The translations under genes were made by a program, and so were the position numbers. A stretch of 64,000 nt of DNA from NCBI GenBank assembly GCA_035559595.1, contig DATMBF010000032.1, forward strand, positions 1-64,000. Reading direction: 5' to 3'. The stretch is from DATMBF01 sp035559595 (lineage in GTDB: Bacteria > Bacteroidota > Ignavibacteria > UBA10030). The notes below the pieces were generated by a model. That model searched no databases. It was not told where the DNA came from and saw only the letters and a list, made by a program, of their open reading frames with translations. Shown in pieces: positions 41,166 to 49,716 of the stretch (position 1 is its first letter; every line of letters begins with the position of its first letter).

Positions 41166-41297
41166 GAATGCTTGTAAGAGATGCATCAAAAAGGAGAGGG
41201 GTATCAACAAAGCGATCAAGTTCCATCGGAGCGGGATATCCTTTGCGCTATCGAGGTTGTGTCTTCACTGGAAAGTCGCGCATGGTGCTCCAAGTCG

Positions 41298-42245
41298 TTA
41301 AAGAATCGATTTCAGGAATGCCGGATCGACGTTTCCGCCGCTGATCACAGCACAGACGATCTTGCCGCTCAAACCCAAAACATTTTGGTAAATGGCCGCC
41401 GGAGCAACCGCCCCTGTTGGCTCGGCCACGACCTTCATCCGTTCAAGAAGGAACCGCATTGTTGCAATCACTTGCTCATCGGTAACCGTCACGATGTCAT
41501 CGACATACTTCATCATGATCTCAAAGTTGCGTTGACCCACGGATTGCGTTCGCATGCCGTCGGCAATCGTCTTCGGCGGATCGATCTTCACGATCTTCTT
41601 CTGTCGAAACGACTGGTAAGCATCATTTGCGGCTTGTGTTTCCACGCCGATCACTTTGATGCCGGGGAAGAGTTCCTTCGCTGCAATCGCGCAACCGGAA
41701 ATCAATCCGCCCCCACCGACCGGCACCACGAGATAGTCGAGTCGTGAAAGCTGGTCGGCAACTTCAAAGACTAGAGTCCCCTGTCCAGCAATAATCCGAT
41801 CATCATCAAACGGCGGTACGGGGATGAACCCATGTCGCTCCTGAAGCTCTTTTGCCACACGCTCTCGCTCATCGGTCGAATCCTCGCAGAAAACAATCTC
41901 TGCCCCGTAGGACTTCGTTGCCGCAACTTTGATTGAAGGGGCGCTCTTCGGCATAACAATTGTCGCGTTCACGCCCAATAAGCGCGCGGCGAGAGCGACT
42001 CCCTGTGCGTGGTTTCCCGAGGAATGAGCCACCACGCCTCGACGTCGCTCCTCCGGTTCTAATGAATGAATCTTGTTGTAGGCACCCCGGATCTTGAACG
42101 AACCAATTCGCTGGAGATTCTCAGCCTTGAGATAAATCGTGTTGCCGGATTCTCTGTTGAGAGAGCTCGACGAGAGGAGAGGTGTAGTATGAATGACAGA
42201 TCGGAGAACCTCTCTAGCTTCCTTGATATCGTGGAACGCAACCAT
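41298..42245 (-). CDS. Threonine/serine dehydratase (PLP-dependent)
   Basis: A 315-residue fold-type II PLP enzyme that deaminates L-threonine or L-serine, or racemises serine. The PLP lysine is in RIGSFKIRGAYNKI, the phosphate-binding loop is VPVGGGGLISGCA, and SSGNHAQGVALAARLL binds substrate. The length lacks the regulatory ACT domain of IlvA, so it is closer to TdcB or serine racemase. The ATG at 42245 gives the usual family start (VAFHDIKEAREVL); longer in-frame starts add 68 residues without homology. An ACT-domain protein is encoded nearby at 43208-43600. Confidence 0.9.
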   Translation of the reverse strand: MVAFHDIKEAREVLRSVIHTTPLLSSSSLNRESGNTIYLKAENLQRIGSFKIRGAYNKIHSLEPEERRRGVVAHSSGNHAQGVALAARLLGVNATIVMPKSAPSIKVAATKSYGAEIVFCEDSTDERERVAKELQERHGFIPVPPFDDDRIIAGQGTLVFEVADQLSRLDYLVVPVGGGGLISGCAIAAKELFPGIKVIGVETQAANDAYQSFRQKKIVKIDPPKTIADGMRTQSVGQRNFEIMMKYVDDIVTVTDEQVIATMRFLLERMKVVAEPTGAVAPAAIYQNVLGLSGKIVCAVISGGNVDPAFLKSIL

Positions 42246-42381
42246 GGGAGAGTGAATGTAGAGAAAAGGATTCTGAAGGACAAGAGAAGCGGGAAATCGG
42301 CACGTTCTTGTGGTTTTTGATTTCTGCATCATAGATTTTGACGAAAGTTGCATTCTACCGGCTCTGTTATGGCAATCGTCA

Positions 42382-42410
42382 TTGACAGAATGAGGGAAGG
42401 TGAGTACTTT
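42382..42410 (+). promoter_or_regulatory. Sigma70-type promoter of hisA
   Basis: TTGACA at 42382-42387, 17-base spacer, TACTTT at 42405-42410, about 62 bases before the ATG at 42473. Confidence 0.6.
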
Positions 42411-42472
42411 AGCGCACCAAACTCGGCAACTATCGATCATTCCGGACACACGTTCTTGATGCCAGCGTCTCT

Positions 42473-43195
42473 ATGCTGATCCTTCCAGCGATCGACATTT
42501 ACGAGGGAAAATGTGTGCGCTTGAGGCAGGGACAGTTTGACGAGCGCACCGTGTATTCCGACTCACCAAAGGCGGTCGCCGAAGAATTTGTCCGCCAGGG
42601 ACTCCGGCACCTCCATGTTGTCGACCTCGAGGGTGCAAAACACGGGACAATTAAGAATTGGGATTCAATCAGTGCAATTCTTTCGATCAAAGGAGCACGG
42701 GTGCAAATTGGAGGCGGCGTTCGAACGGAAACCGATGTGAAACGGCTTCTTGATCTGGGGGTCTGGCGGATTGTTGTCGGCAGTGTCGCGGTGCAGTCAC
42801 CTTCGGTCATTGAAGAGTGGCTGAAGAAATTCCCGGCGGAGAGGATCGCGATTGCGGTCGATGTGAAAGAGACAAAACTCGCGTACAGCGGTTGGACAAA
42901 CAAAGCAAATCTCTCTCCGATCACTTTTGTGAACCAAATGAAGACCTACGGTGCAAAGACCTTCGTTTGTACCGACGTTAGCCGTGATGGGATGCTGATT
43001 GGAGCAAACATCGGTATGTGCAGGAGTCTCCTTGCGCAGGCGGGAAACATCGAGCTCATTGCGTGCGGCGGGGTCTCCTCTGTGGAAAACATCAACGCAC
43101 TTCTGGAGGCGAAGGTAAGCGGCGTCGTCGTGGGAAAAGCTCTGTATGAGGGGACAATCAGCGTGAAAGACCTTACGAAATTCCTCTCTTCGTAA
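42473..43195 (+). CDS. hisA: Phosphoribosylformimino-5-aminoimidazole carboxamide ribotide isomerase
   Basis: A 240-residue TIM barrel that catalyses the Amadori step of histidine synthesis. Catalytic aspartates are visible as Asp8 (LPAIDIYEGKCVRLRQG) and Asp130 (IAVDVKE), with GGGVRT and CGGVSS phosphate-binding loops. It stands as a single gene with its own promoter and no other his gene in the window, which is unusual since hisA normally sits with hisH and hisF. Confidence 0.93.
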   Translation: MLILPAIDIYEGKCVRLRQGQFDERTVYSDSPKAVAEEFVRQGLRHLHVVDLEGAKHGTIKNWDSISAILSIKGARVQIGGGVRTETDVKRLLDLGVWRIVVGSVAVQSPSVIEEWLKKFPAERIAIAVDVKETKLAYSGWTNKANLSPITFVNQMKTYGAKTFVCTDVSRDGMLIGANIGMCRSLLAQAGNIELIACGGVSSVENINALLEAKVSGVVVGKALYEGTISVKDLTKFLSS

Positions 43196-43207
43196 TCCTC
43201 TTTTCTG

Positions 43208-43600
43208 TCACCCTTTGTGCCTGAACTCGTGGCCGGCGTTCTGCAGGGCCTGAATCGCCTGCACCACATGTTCCTCCCGAAAGAAGGTATACACCGTATC
43301 GAAGGTCGTCACGAGCAGAATCGGAATGTTGGCAACAGCTAACGGCGCGGTCAACGATGAGACAATCCCCGGTTCCGTGAGCTTCAACTCTTCCTCCACC
43401 CGAATGCATCTCCAGCCGATCTCCTGCTGAACATTGTTCGGAGCCATAAACTCCGGCGTCAACAGGGTCAGCTCATTCTCTGTGCGAAAAAAGAAGCACA
43501 TATCTCCCTTCGTGACGGTTAACGGAACTTCGGAGAATTGCGGAAGCTTGCTTAGCGCAAACTTCTCCTCGATAAGATGGAGTTTGAGCTTCTTGTACAT
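43208..43600 (-). CDS. ACT domain-containing protein
   Basis: A 130-residue protein with tandem ACT-like halves (VPLTVTKGDMCFFFRTENELTLL, GIVSSLTAPLAVANIPILLVTTFDTVYTFFRE), the fold that binds amino acids as effectors. Similar two-ACT proteins have unknown roles, sometimes annotated as aspartate kinase-like. The ATG at 43600 is chosen over an upstream TTG at 43642 because that TTG is part of the -35 box of the gene's own promoter. Confidence 0.8.
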   Translation of the reverse strand: MYKKLKLHLIEEKFALSKLPQFSEVPLTVTKGDMCFFFRTENELTLLTPEFMAPNNVQQEIGWRCIRVEEELKLTEPGIVSSLTAPLAVANIPILLVTTFDTVYTFFREEHVVQAIQALQNAGHEFRHKG

Positions 43601-43613
43601 ACGTTCGCTGCTC

Positions 43614-43642
43614 AATGTAACTCTTCTCGCGAACTGGTTCAA
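43614..43642 (-). promoter_or_regulatory. Promoter of the ACT-domain gene
   Basis: Minus-strand TTGAAC (43642-43637), 17-base spacer, TACATT (43619-43614). Transcription would start about 7 bases before the ATG at 43600, a very short leader. Confidence 0.6.
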
Positions 43643-43817
43643 GGAACTCTTCCCTTTTTACGAATTTCCTGAAGGATTTTGTGCCGACCTAACGAGGAGA
43701 TCAATTCTTCTCACACCTGCTGCCAGGTTGAACAACGGCCTTTTTTATTTGATTTGCTCCTGTTGTTCTGCTACTTTCCAAACACATTTCAGTCCAAATA
43801 AACCTGAGGCTTCAACA

Positions 43818-45212
43818 ATGAAACGATCTTCTCAGCATTTTCCCGCAATTTATCGTACGACTGTTGCCTTCACACTACTCTTTATTGCGTGGGCAAGACT
43901 CTTTGGTCAGTCTTCTCTTCTTCAATCCGGACCCATGGTCGGGTATGGACAGATGACTGAGGTGATGCTCTGGGTGCAAACGACAAAACCTGCTACAGTG
44001 CAGTTCCGCTATTGGGAAGTCGGCAACAGGACAACAACGTTGCTCAGCGACGCCGTCAAGACATTTTCAGACCGTGCCCACGTCGCACACGTGCTGATCA
44101 AGGGATTAAAGCCGGGAAAGAGGTTCGAATACGAGTTGCTGATCAACGGAAAGGTCGTGAAACGCCCCTACCCCCTCCGATTTCAAACACAGCCGCTGTG
44201 GCACTGGAGAACCGATCCGCCTGAATTCACTGTAGCATTCGGCTCATGTTTCTATGTAAACGAGACGGAGTGGGATCGTCCCGGGAAGCCGTACGGATCG
44301 GATTTTGAGATTCTCTCAATCCTCGCTTCCAAGAATCCCGATCTCATGCTCTGGATTGGAGATAACACCTATTACCGGGAGGTCGATTGGCACACCGTTG
44401 CGGGTTTGCAGTACCGGTGGACGCACACACGGTCGTTGCCGGAGCTTCAGCCGATCCTTGGAGCAGCGCACAACTATGCAACGTGGGATGATCATGACTA
44501 CGGGCCGAACGACTCGGACAGAGGCTATCGGCTGAGAAGAGAGGCGCTCGAGAACCACAAGCTGTTCTGGGCAAATCAGACATACGGAATAGAGGGCGTG
44601 CCCGGCGCCTTCGGACGGTTCGAATGGGGAGATGTGGAGTTTTTTTTACTGGACGACCGCTATCACCGTTCTCCCAATCGTGCCCCGAACGATGAGCAAA
44701 AAACGATGTTCGGCAAGGAGCAGCTCCAGTGGTTGATGGACGGGCTCATTTCAAGCAATGCGCCATTCAAGATTGTGGTCAATGGGAATCAGATACTCAA
44801 TCCGACAACCGGGGGCGAATCATTCTACAACTATCGCCACGAGTACGATAAGCTTTTGAAATTTATTAAGGAGAACAGCATACCGGGCGTCCTTTTTCTC
44901 TCCGGCGACAAGCATCTTACGGAGCTCATTCACCTTCGCGATACCACATTTTACACGTTGTATGATTACACGAGTTCATCGCTCACTGCGGGACTCTCAA
45001 CGTACGACGAGAGCGAGAATCCGCACGTGGTTCCTGGTACGCTGGTGAATGATGCGCACACGTTCGGGATACTACGATTCAGCGGACCGAGAACGGATCG
45101 GAAGGTGGTGATGGAATGCTGGGATCATACAGGAAAGCTGCGATGGTCACACGAAATCAAGGCGCGGGATTTGCGTGCTCCGGGGCAATCCGGCATGCGG
45201 GAGATACAATAG
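43818..45212 (+). CDS. PhoD-like alkaline phosphatase D family protein
   Basis: A 464-residue exported metallophosphatase. Signal peptide: TTVAFTLLFIAWARLFGQ. Residues about 25-130 form the PhoD N-terminal beta domain; the catalytic part shows GSCFYVNE, MLWIGDNTYYREVD, TWDDHDYGPNDSD, NGNQILNP and FLSGDKHLTEL as metal and phosphate ligands. It would release phosphate from phosphodiesters or similar. The ATG at 43818 starts the signal peptide; the long frame further upstream overlaps the ACT gene and is not coding. Confidence 0.9.
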   Translation: MKRSSQHFPAIYRTTVAFTLLFIAWARLFGQSSLLQSGPMVGYGQMTEVMLWVQTTKPATVQFRYWEVGNRTTTLLSDAVKTFSDRAHVAHVLIKGLKPGKRFEYELLINGKVVKRPYPLRFQTQPLWHWRTDPPEFTVAFGSCFYVNETEWDRPGKPYGSDFEILSILASKNPDLMLWIGDNTYYREVDWHTVAGLQYRWTHTRSLPELQPILGAAHNYATWDDHDYGPNDSDRGYRLRREALENHKLFWANQTYGIEGVPGAFGRFEWGDVEFFLLDDRYHRSPNRAPNDEQKTMFGKEQLQWLMDGLISSNAPFKIVVNGNQILNPTTGGESFYNYRHEYDKLLKFIKENSIPGVLFLSGDKHLTELIHLRDTTFYTLYDYTSSSLTAGLSTYDESENPHVVPGTLVNDAHTFGILRFSGPRTDRKVVMECWDHTGKLRWSHEIKARDLRAPGQSGMREIQ

Positions 45213-45227
45213 GCCGTATTGAAGTCT

Positions 45228-45307
45228 CGTTTCTCAAGGAGTCGAACCTCTGGTTTAAAACACAAAACCCCGACCATCTGGCCGGGGTTTTGCGTTTCTG
45301 AGAAACG
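45228..45307. terminator. Bidirectional intrinsic terminator between convergent genes
   Basis: CAAAACCCC-GACC-ATCT-GGCC-GGGGTTTTG at 45263-45292 forms a strong stem with one internal mismatch and T-runs on both strands. It is enclosed by a 9-base inverted repeat CGTTTCTCA (45228-45236) and TGAGAAACG (45299-45307). It separates the PhoD-like gene from the response regulator gene that ends at 45317. Confidence 0.85.
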
Positions 45308-45316
45308 TATTCACAT

Positions 45317-46072
45317 CTATGTCTGCTCTGCAACCTCCTTCATCTTGCCCTCCCACCGTGCCTTGATCTGCTGAATCTCCGGCGTGTCCGTATGCTTCGC
45401 ATACATGAACCGGTAGAGATTGAGAATTTCCTGAATCGCCCCCTCCAGCACCGCCATCTGCCGCTTCAACCCTTTGATGAGCTCGACATATTTCTCGTGA
45501 ATCCCGCCCGGAATCTGCTTGCCGATCTCTGCCCCTTTTGCTTCGAGATCTGCCGCAATCCCCGCGAGCATGCCGTTGAGCGTAGGGGTAATCTGGTTGA
45601 GAACCGTATGGACAACCTCCGTTGCCTCTTTGTTCAATCGAATCTCTCGTGCACGCTCCTCCTCAATGGCCTTCTGTATGCGAAAGAGATGGCGCTCGTG
45701 CGTCGCCCGAATGGCAAGCGCAAGATGAGGTATCTCGATCTCTTCTTTTCTCAAATAATCGTAGGCACCAAATTTCATCGCCTCGACAGCCACGAACTCC
45801 GATCCCGCCGCCGTTAGCATGATAACGGGCGTTTCCAGCTTCTGCTCGTACATCCACTGGAGAACGTTCAAGCCGCTAATCTGGGGCATCTTGTAATCGA
45901 GAAGGATGACATCGAAGGATTCTCTTCCTTCTTTGAGAAGCCTGAGCGCTTCAATACCCGAATACGCGACAGTGGTTTTAAAACCGTAGTCCGTTCTTAG
46001 TTGCTCGGCGATGACGCTGATGAAAACACCTTCGTCATCCACCAGCAAGACAGAGAGTGGTTCGCCATTCAT
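45317..46072 (-). CDS. Response regulator with helical C-terminal domain, copy B
   Basis: A 251-residue protein. Residues 5-120 are a CheY-like receiver with Asp12/Asp13, phospho-acceptor Asp59 (ILLDYKMP), Thr87 (MLTAAGSE) and Lys109 (YLRKEEI). Residues about 125-240 are charged and helical (ATHERHLFRIQKAIEEERAR, KGLKRQMAVLEGAIQEILNLY), without a DNA-binding, GGDEF or kinase domain. It is a paralogue of the gene at 46204-46965, 131 bases upstream on the same strand. The output may be a protein contact; no histidine kinase is near. Confidence 0.85.
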   Translation of the reverse strand: MNGEPLSVLLVDDEGVFISVIAEQLRTDYGFKTTVAYSGIEALRLLKEGRESFDVILLDYKMPQISGLNVLQWMYEQKLETPVIMLTAAGSEFVAVEAMKFGAYDYLRKEEIEIPHLALAIRATHERHLFRIQKAIEEERAREIRLNKEATEVVHTVLNQITPTLNGMLAGIAADLEAKGAEIGKQIPGGIHEKYVELIKGLKRQMAVLEGAIQEILNLYRFMYAKHTDTPEIQQIKARWEGKMKEVAEQT

Positions 46073-46203
46073 AATAGTCTCCTTCTCAATTTGGGGCAGG
46101 CTGCCTCTGCGGGCTGTTGAAGCGCGGGATAATCAGCAGGATCGCTTCCCCACCGTACCCAGAGATTCGCCATCGTCACTCAACCGACATCGTGTTGCAA
46201 CTC

Positions 46204-46965
46204 TCAGGAGCGCGGAACGGGATGGAGTTTCAGCTCCAGTTCCTTCCGCATATGCTCGATTTCACCGGATTCGCTGTGGTGGGCATGCAGAATCTGGTAC
46301 AAGCTCAGCAAACCGCGGACGCCTGTCTCAAGCACACCGACATGCTTCCTGATTTCTTCAAACAATCGCTCAAACTCGTTTCGCTGCTCGGTAGACAAAT
46401 TGTTAATGAGAGACCCTACTTTCTGGTCCAGCTCCACGGCAATCGCTGCAAAACTTTCGTTCAACGACGGAGCGATCGCGTTCAAGACCTCACGGACCTT
46501 TTCCGTGGCCTCATTGTTCAGCCGGATCTCCTGCGACCGCTCCTCTTCCAGCATCTTCGAGATGCGGAACAACCGCCGTTCGTGCGTTGCCTGAATCACT
46601 GAAGCCAAGCGATCAAGAGTGATTTCTTCTTTGCGGAGGTAGTCGTACGCACCGAGTTTCATGGACTCGACGGCAAGTGTTTCGGAACCAGCTCCCGTCA
46701 GCATCACGACCGGCGTTTCATTCTTCTGCTCGAGCATTCGTTGAAGAACATTCAAGCCGGTCATCTCGGGCATCATGTAATCGAGCACCACGACATCAAA
46801 GCCGTGATTCGGCCGCTCGAGCAATGCCAACGCTTCGGGTCCGGAATAGACCCGCGTGGTCAGAAATCCGAATTCCTCCCTGAGGTGAATCGCCAGAAAA
46901 TCGATAAACGACTTTTCATCGTCTACCAGTAAAACGGAGAGACGTTCCATTGAGGGTTCTTTCAT
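46204..46965 (-). CDS. Response regulator with helical C-terminal domain, copy A
   Basis: A 253-residue paralogue of the neighbouring regulator. The receiver has Asp15/Asp16, phospho-acceptor Asp62 (VVLDYMMP), AGSETLAVESMKLGAYDYLRKEEI and the same linker ATHERRLFRISKMLEEER. The C-terminal half keeps the blocks EIRLNNEATE and VLNAIAP but diverges after them. It has its own promoter at 47002-47030 and probably drives both genes. Confidence 0.85.
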   Translation of the reverse strand: MKEPSMERLSVLLVDDEKSFIDFLAIHLREEFGFLTTRVYSGPEALALLERPNHGFDVVVLDYMMPEMTGLNVLQRMLEQKNETPVVMLTGAGSETLAVESMKLGAYDYLRKEEITLDRLASVIQATHERRLFRISKMLEEERSQEIRLNNEATEKVREVLNAIAPSLNESFAAIAVELDQKVGSLINNLSTEQRNEFERLFEEIRKHVGVLETGVRGLLSLYQILHAHHSESGEIEHMRKELELKLHPVPRS

Positions 46966-47001
46966 AAAACGAGAAACGGCGAGGGAGGCTATTGGGGGAA
47001 A

Positions 47002-47030
47002 AATTTAGAGAGCTTCGTGGTAAGATTCAA
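47002..47030 (-). promoter_or_regulatory. Promoter of the twin response regulator unit
   Basis: Minus-strand TTGAAT (47030-47025), 17-base spacer, TAAATT (47007-47002), 37 bases from the ATG at 46965. Confidence 0.55.
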
Positions 47031-47126
47031 GTGGCATGCAAGAAAAAATCTTTGACGTTGATCAGCGTCATGGGATTAACGCGTTTTTTCGTGGAACGCC
47101 TTCCACGACTCGCCAGAAAGTGCGCT

Positions 47127-47456
47127 TTATGATTCGATTCCCAATTTCTTTCTTGCCGCTTCGCTCATCAATTGCGGATTCCAGGGTGGATTCCAAACAA
47201 GCCGAACATCACCGTCAGAAACGCCGGGAATCTTCAGAATTCGTTGCTTCACCTGATTGGCGATCATATCCGCCATGCCGCAACCTGGAGTGGTGAGTGT
47301 CATCTTCACGCCGACCCAGTCGTCAACGATGGTGATCCCGTACACGAGACCGAGATCGACGACGTTCACCGGGATTTCAGGGTCATAGCATTCCCGAAGG
47401 GCATCGAGAACCTGGGCTTCTGTGATCACTCCTTGGGATTGGGGGGATGAATTCAT
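47127..47456 (-). CDS. MIP18/DUF59 family iron-sulfur assembly protein
   Basis: A 109-residue protein of the SufT/PaaD/MIP18 group, which helps place Fe-S clusters. Key blocks are VLDALRECYDPEIPVNVVDLGLVYGI, the conserved cysteine region LTTPGCGMADMI and VRLVWNPPWNPQLMSEAARKKLGI. It stands alone next to the iron/flavin island; whether that proximity matters is unknown. A perfect hairpin TCGTGGAA-CGCC-TTCCACGA lies just past its 3' end at 47092-47111 but lacks a T-run on this strand. Confidence 0.88.
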   Translation of the reverse strand: MNSSPQSQGVITEAQVLDALRECYDPEIPVNVVDLGLVYGITIVDDWVGVKMTLTTPGCGMADMIANQVKQRILKIPGVSDGDVRLVWNPPWNPQLMSEAARKKLGIES

Positions 47457-47524
47457 GGTTTGGATTTGAGGTTTGGGTAAAGTTAGGATTCAGGATGCAA
47501 GATGGAGATAACGTACGCATTCCC

Positions 47525-48535
47525 TTAGTGAGTTACAACTCCATGCTCGTCGATCGAAATTACTGTAATAGCTTTCGCTTGGGTGACTATGCCTTTCAGC
47601 CAATCGTTCTTAAAGAAGAAGAGGCCTGTCGACAGGGCATCGGCCTCCAGCGACGTCGAGGCGATTACCGAAAGGCTGCGAAAATCATGCCGCGGTTGAC
47701 CATTCAAGGGGTCAATGATATGACCCAATTTCTTCCCCTCAATTTCGACAAACTTCTCAGACAAAGCGGACGTGGAGAGAGCTTTATCCTTCAGCACCAG
47801 CGTTGTGGCAACTCGGCGGGGGTCCAGAGGGTCAGGGAGGCCGACGGACCAGCCGTCGGATTCGTTAGGAGCGCCGAGAGCGTAAACATCACCGCTGTGA
47901 TTGATGAAGGCAGATTCAATGCCCGCCGATTTCAGAATGGTAACAACCCGGTCTACAGCATAACCGACAGCAATTCCGCCGAAATCCAGCGCCGCATTTG
48001 GATGCCTGAGTCCAACGGATCGGTTCTTCTCGTCAACCTCAATCTGGCAAAACCCCACGGCCGCCCGTGCTTCATCAAGCTCCCTCTCCGACGGGCGAAC
48101 AAGGCTTCGCCTGCCGCGAAATCCCCAAATGCGCATCAGCGGCTCGACAGTAATGTCGAACACCCCGCCCGAGATTTCATGAAAGCGTCGGGAATGATGA
48201 ATCACATCAAGGATCGACTGATCAACGGGAACCATTTGCCTCCCGGCCAATCTATTCACAGCAGAAAGCTGACTCTCCGGGTTGTAGACACTCATCAGCC
48301 CATCGAGCCGCCGGAGTTCCTGAAATGCACTGCTCATGGCTGTGTTGCAGTGGGACCGAGACTCCCCATACGCCTCAATGGTAACGATGGTGCCCATGAC
48401 GTACTGGGCGCGACAGAGATACGAACGTGTGCCCGAAGCAAGGGATGGAAGAGGCAAGAGGAGTGCAGCGGCAAGACCGGTTCCGGCCCGAAGTGACGAG
48501 CGGAGGAAATCTCGCCTTCCGAAACGTCGATTCAT
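47525..48535 (-). CDS. apbE: FAD:protein FMN transferase (ApbE) with Tat signal
   Basis: A 336-residue periplasmic flavin transferase that links FMN to a threonine or serine of exported proteins using FAD and Mg. A twin-arginine signal is clear (RRDFLRSS, then a hydrophobic stretch ending in LPSLASG). Family blocks: MGTIVTIEAYG, LDFGGIAVGYAVDRVV, NHSGDVYALG, HIIDPLNGQPRHDFRS and DALSTGLFF. It closes the island 6 bases after the four-helix membrane gene, and the likely acceptor protein is encoded just before that (49153-49716). Confidence 0.93.
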   Translation of the reverse strand: MNRRFGRRDFLRSSLRAGTGLAAALLLPLPSLASGTRSYLCRAQYVMGTIVTIEAYGESRSHCNTAMSSAFQELRRLDGLMSVYNPESQLSAVNRLAGRQMVPVDQSILDVIHHSRRFHEISGGVFDITVEPLMRIWGFRGRRSLVRPSERELDEARAAVGFCQIEVDEKNRSVGLRHPNAALDFGGIAVGYAVDRVVTILKSAGIESAFINHSGDVYALGAPNESDGWSVGLPDPLDPRRVATTLVLKDKALSTSALSEKFVEIEGKKLGHIIDPLNGQPRHDFRSLSVIASTSLEADALSTGLFFFKNDWLKGIVTQAKAITVISIDEHGVVTH

Positions 48536-48541
48536 CGGCTC

Positions 48542-49147
48542 TTACGCTGAGCCAACCGGCTCGCGAGTTGTTGTAAGCGCCATTCGACGACGACGTTTCT
48601 CTTCCGAATGCTTGTGAGGTTTGGGAAGACCGGGAGATTCCTCAGAGCGTTCTTCGGGGGGGCGTCCGTTCCGGCCGGAGCGAAGAAGAAACATCGCGAG
48701 TGCCCCAAGGAGAATGATGAGACTTCCCTGGAGAGCAACAAATGACATAATCTTTAGCCATGCAAATCCCGGATGTACGAATCGCACCAACCAGGACGAG
48801 CCCTCGCCAAGAAGTCCGGCAAGGAAGGGGACGAGAATCAATGTCAGTTTTCCTGCCCTCGTGAATGGAGCGAAGATAACAAGATGTGTTAGCATGAGCA
48901 GCACCATCGCCATCATCGGCAGATGCATGTGGGTGACTTCCATCATGGACTGGTATGTGCGAGCAGGGCGGAAGTCCTCTTCCGAGCCGTTATAGTAGCG
49001 CACCACAGACTCCGGTGAGAGATCCATCCGGTCGAAATAGATGAGGAAGTTCGTGATGACGAACCCAACTAAGAAGAGAAGAGCAAGGCTTAACGTAAGC
49101 CGCATGTAGGGATTGTTCTGAAAACCGCCGTTTTGAAGGTATTTCAT
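48542..49147 (-). CDS. Histidine-rich four-helix membrane protein, unknown
   Basis: A 201-residue protein with four transmembrane helices: LTLSLALLFLVGFVITNFLIYF, the His-bearing THMHLPMMAMVLLMLTHLVIF, LTLILVPFLAGLLG, and FVALQGSLIILLGALAMFLL, with VRFVHPGF between helices three and four and a long basic tail. Histidines in HMH and THL lie on the second helix and could bind a b-type haem or iron. No family was recognised. I chose ATG at 49147 because GAGGAG lies 8 bases upstream; an ATG at 49153 overlapping the preceding stop is possible. Confidence 0.68.
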   Translation of the reverse strand: MKYLQNGGFQNNPYMRLTLSLALLFLVGFVITNFLIYFDRMDLSPESVVRYYNGSEEDFRPARTYQSMMEVTHMHLPMMAMVLLMLTHLVIFAPFTRAGKLTLILVPFLAGLLGEGSSWLVRFVHPGFAWLKIMSFVALQGSLIILLGALAMFLLRSGRNGRPPEERSEESPGLPKPHKHSEEKRRRRMALTTTREPVGSA

Positions 49148-49152
49148 TGTCA

Positions 49153-49716
49153 TCACTCCTCTTTTGGCACGGCAATTTCAAATGTCGCAAGCATTCGACG
49201 AACCCCCTCGGCTATGGCATGAGCAGAAAGCGTAGCCCCGGCAATATTCTGGACCCCTCGCTTCAAAAAAAGATCATTCTCCAGTCGTTTCGCTTTGAAC
49301 AACTCCAACCATCGCTTCGGGGGAAGATAATCCTCCGGCTCATAGAATGCGAGAATTTCAACCGATCGCACGGAACTATCCGGATCAATAATGGTCATGA
49401 ACGTCGCCGGCATCGTCCGGACGACATGTGTCTCAAAGAAAGCATAACCGTCAACCTTTCCTCCCACCTTCCCAACGTAATATGTCACCACTCGGCTTTC
49501 GACCTTCGCCTTCGCTTTCGCTTGTATCGCCTCAACCTGGCGGTCCGTCAGAAATACAGTTTTCCGCCCGACGGAAGCAGCCTGCGGAAATGAAAGCTTT
49601 AGGGCTTCATCTCTTGTAAGATACACCTGTGCCTGAAGAAGGTTTGAAAAGAGGAGAAGTGGAAGTGCACTTTGAATAAGTCTCTTTAGAAGAGATAGTT
49701 CAGCGCGAGATTCCAT
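49153..49716 (-). CDS. Exported FMN-binding domain protein
   Basis: A 187-residue protein with a signal peptide (ALPLLLFSNLLQAQ). Residues about 75-180 resemble the FMN-binding domain of NqrC/RnfG/NosR-type proteins. The C-terminal part has AGATLSAHAIAEGV, where Thr162 matches the threonine that receives FMN from ApbE. The flanking consensus Asp and Ser are replaced by Gln156 and Ala159, so the site is non-canonical. It overlaps the porin gene by 31 bases and is followed by the four-helix membrane gene and apbE, its probable modifying enzyme. Confidence 0.8.
   Translation of the reverse strand: MESRAELSLLKRLIQSALPLLLFSNLLQAQVYLTRDEALKLSFPQAASVGRKTVFLTDRQVEAIQAKAKAKVESRVVTYYVGKVGGKVDGYAFFETHVVRTMPATFMTIIDPDSSVRSVEILAFYEPEDYLPPKRWLELFKAKRLENDLFLKRGVQNIAGATLSAHAIAEGVRRMLATFEIAVPKEE

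Noticed and set aside
41181..41747. Plus-strand open frame of 188 codons over the dehydratase 3' end
   Set aside because: Antisense to the PLP enzyme; histidine-rich shadow without start signals.
45236..45262. tRNA T-arm-like segment (GGTTCGACTCC on the minus strand)
   Set aside because: No acceptor, D or anticodon stem can be formed around it; it is next to a terminator and is taken as chance.
47092..47111. Intrinsic terminator TCGTGGAA/TTCCACGA
   Set aside because: The T-run is on the wrong side of the stem for either strand, so it is only a hairpin.
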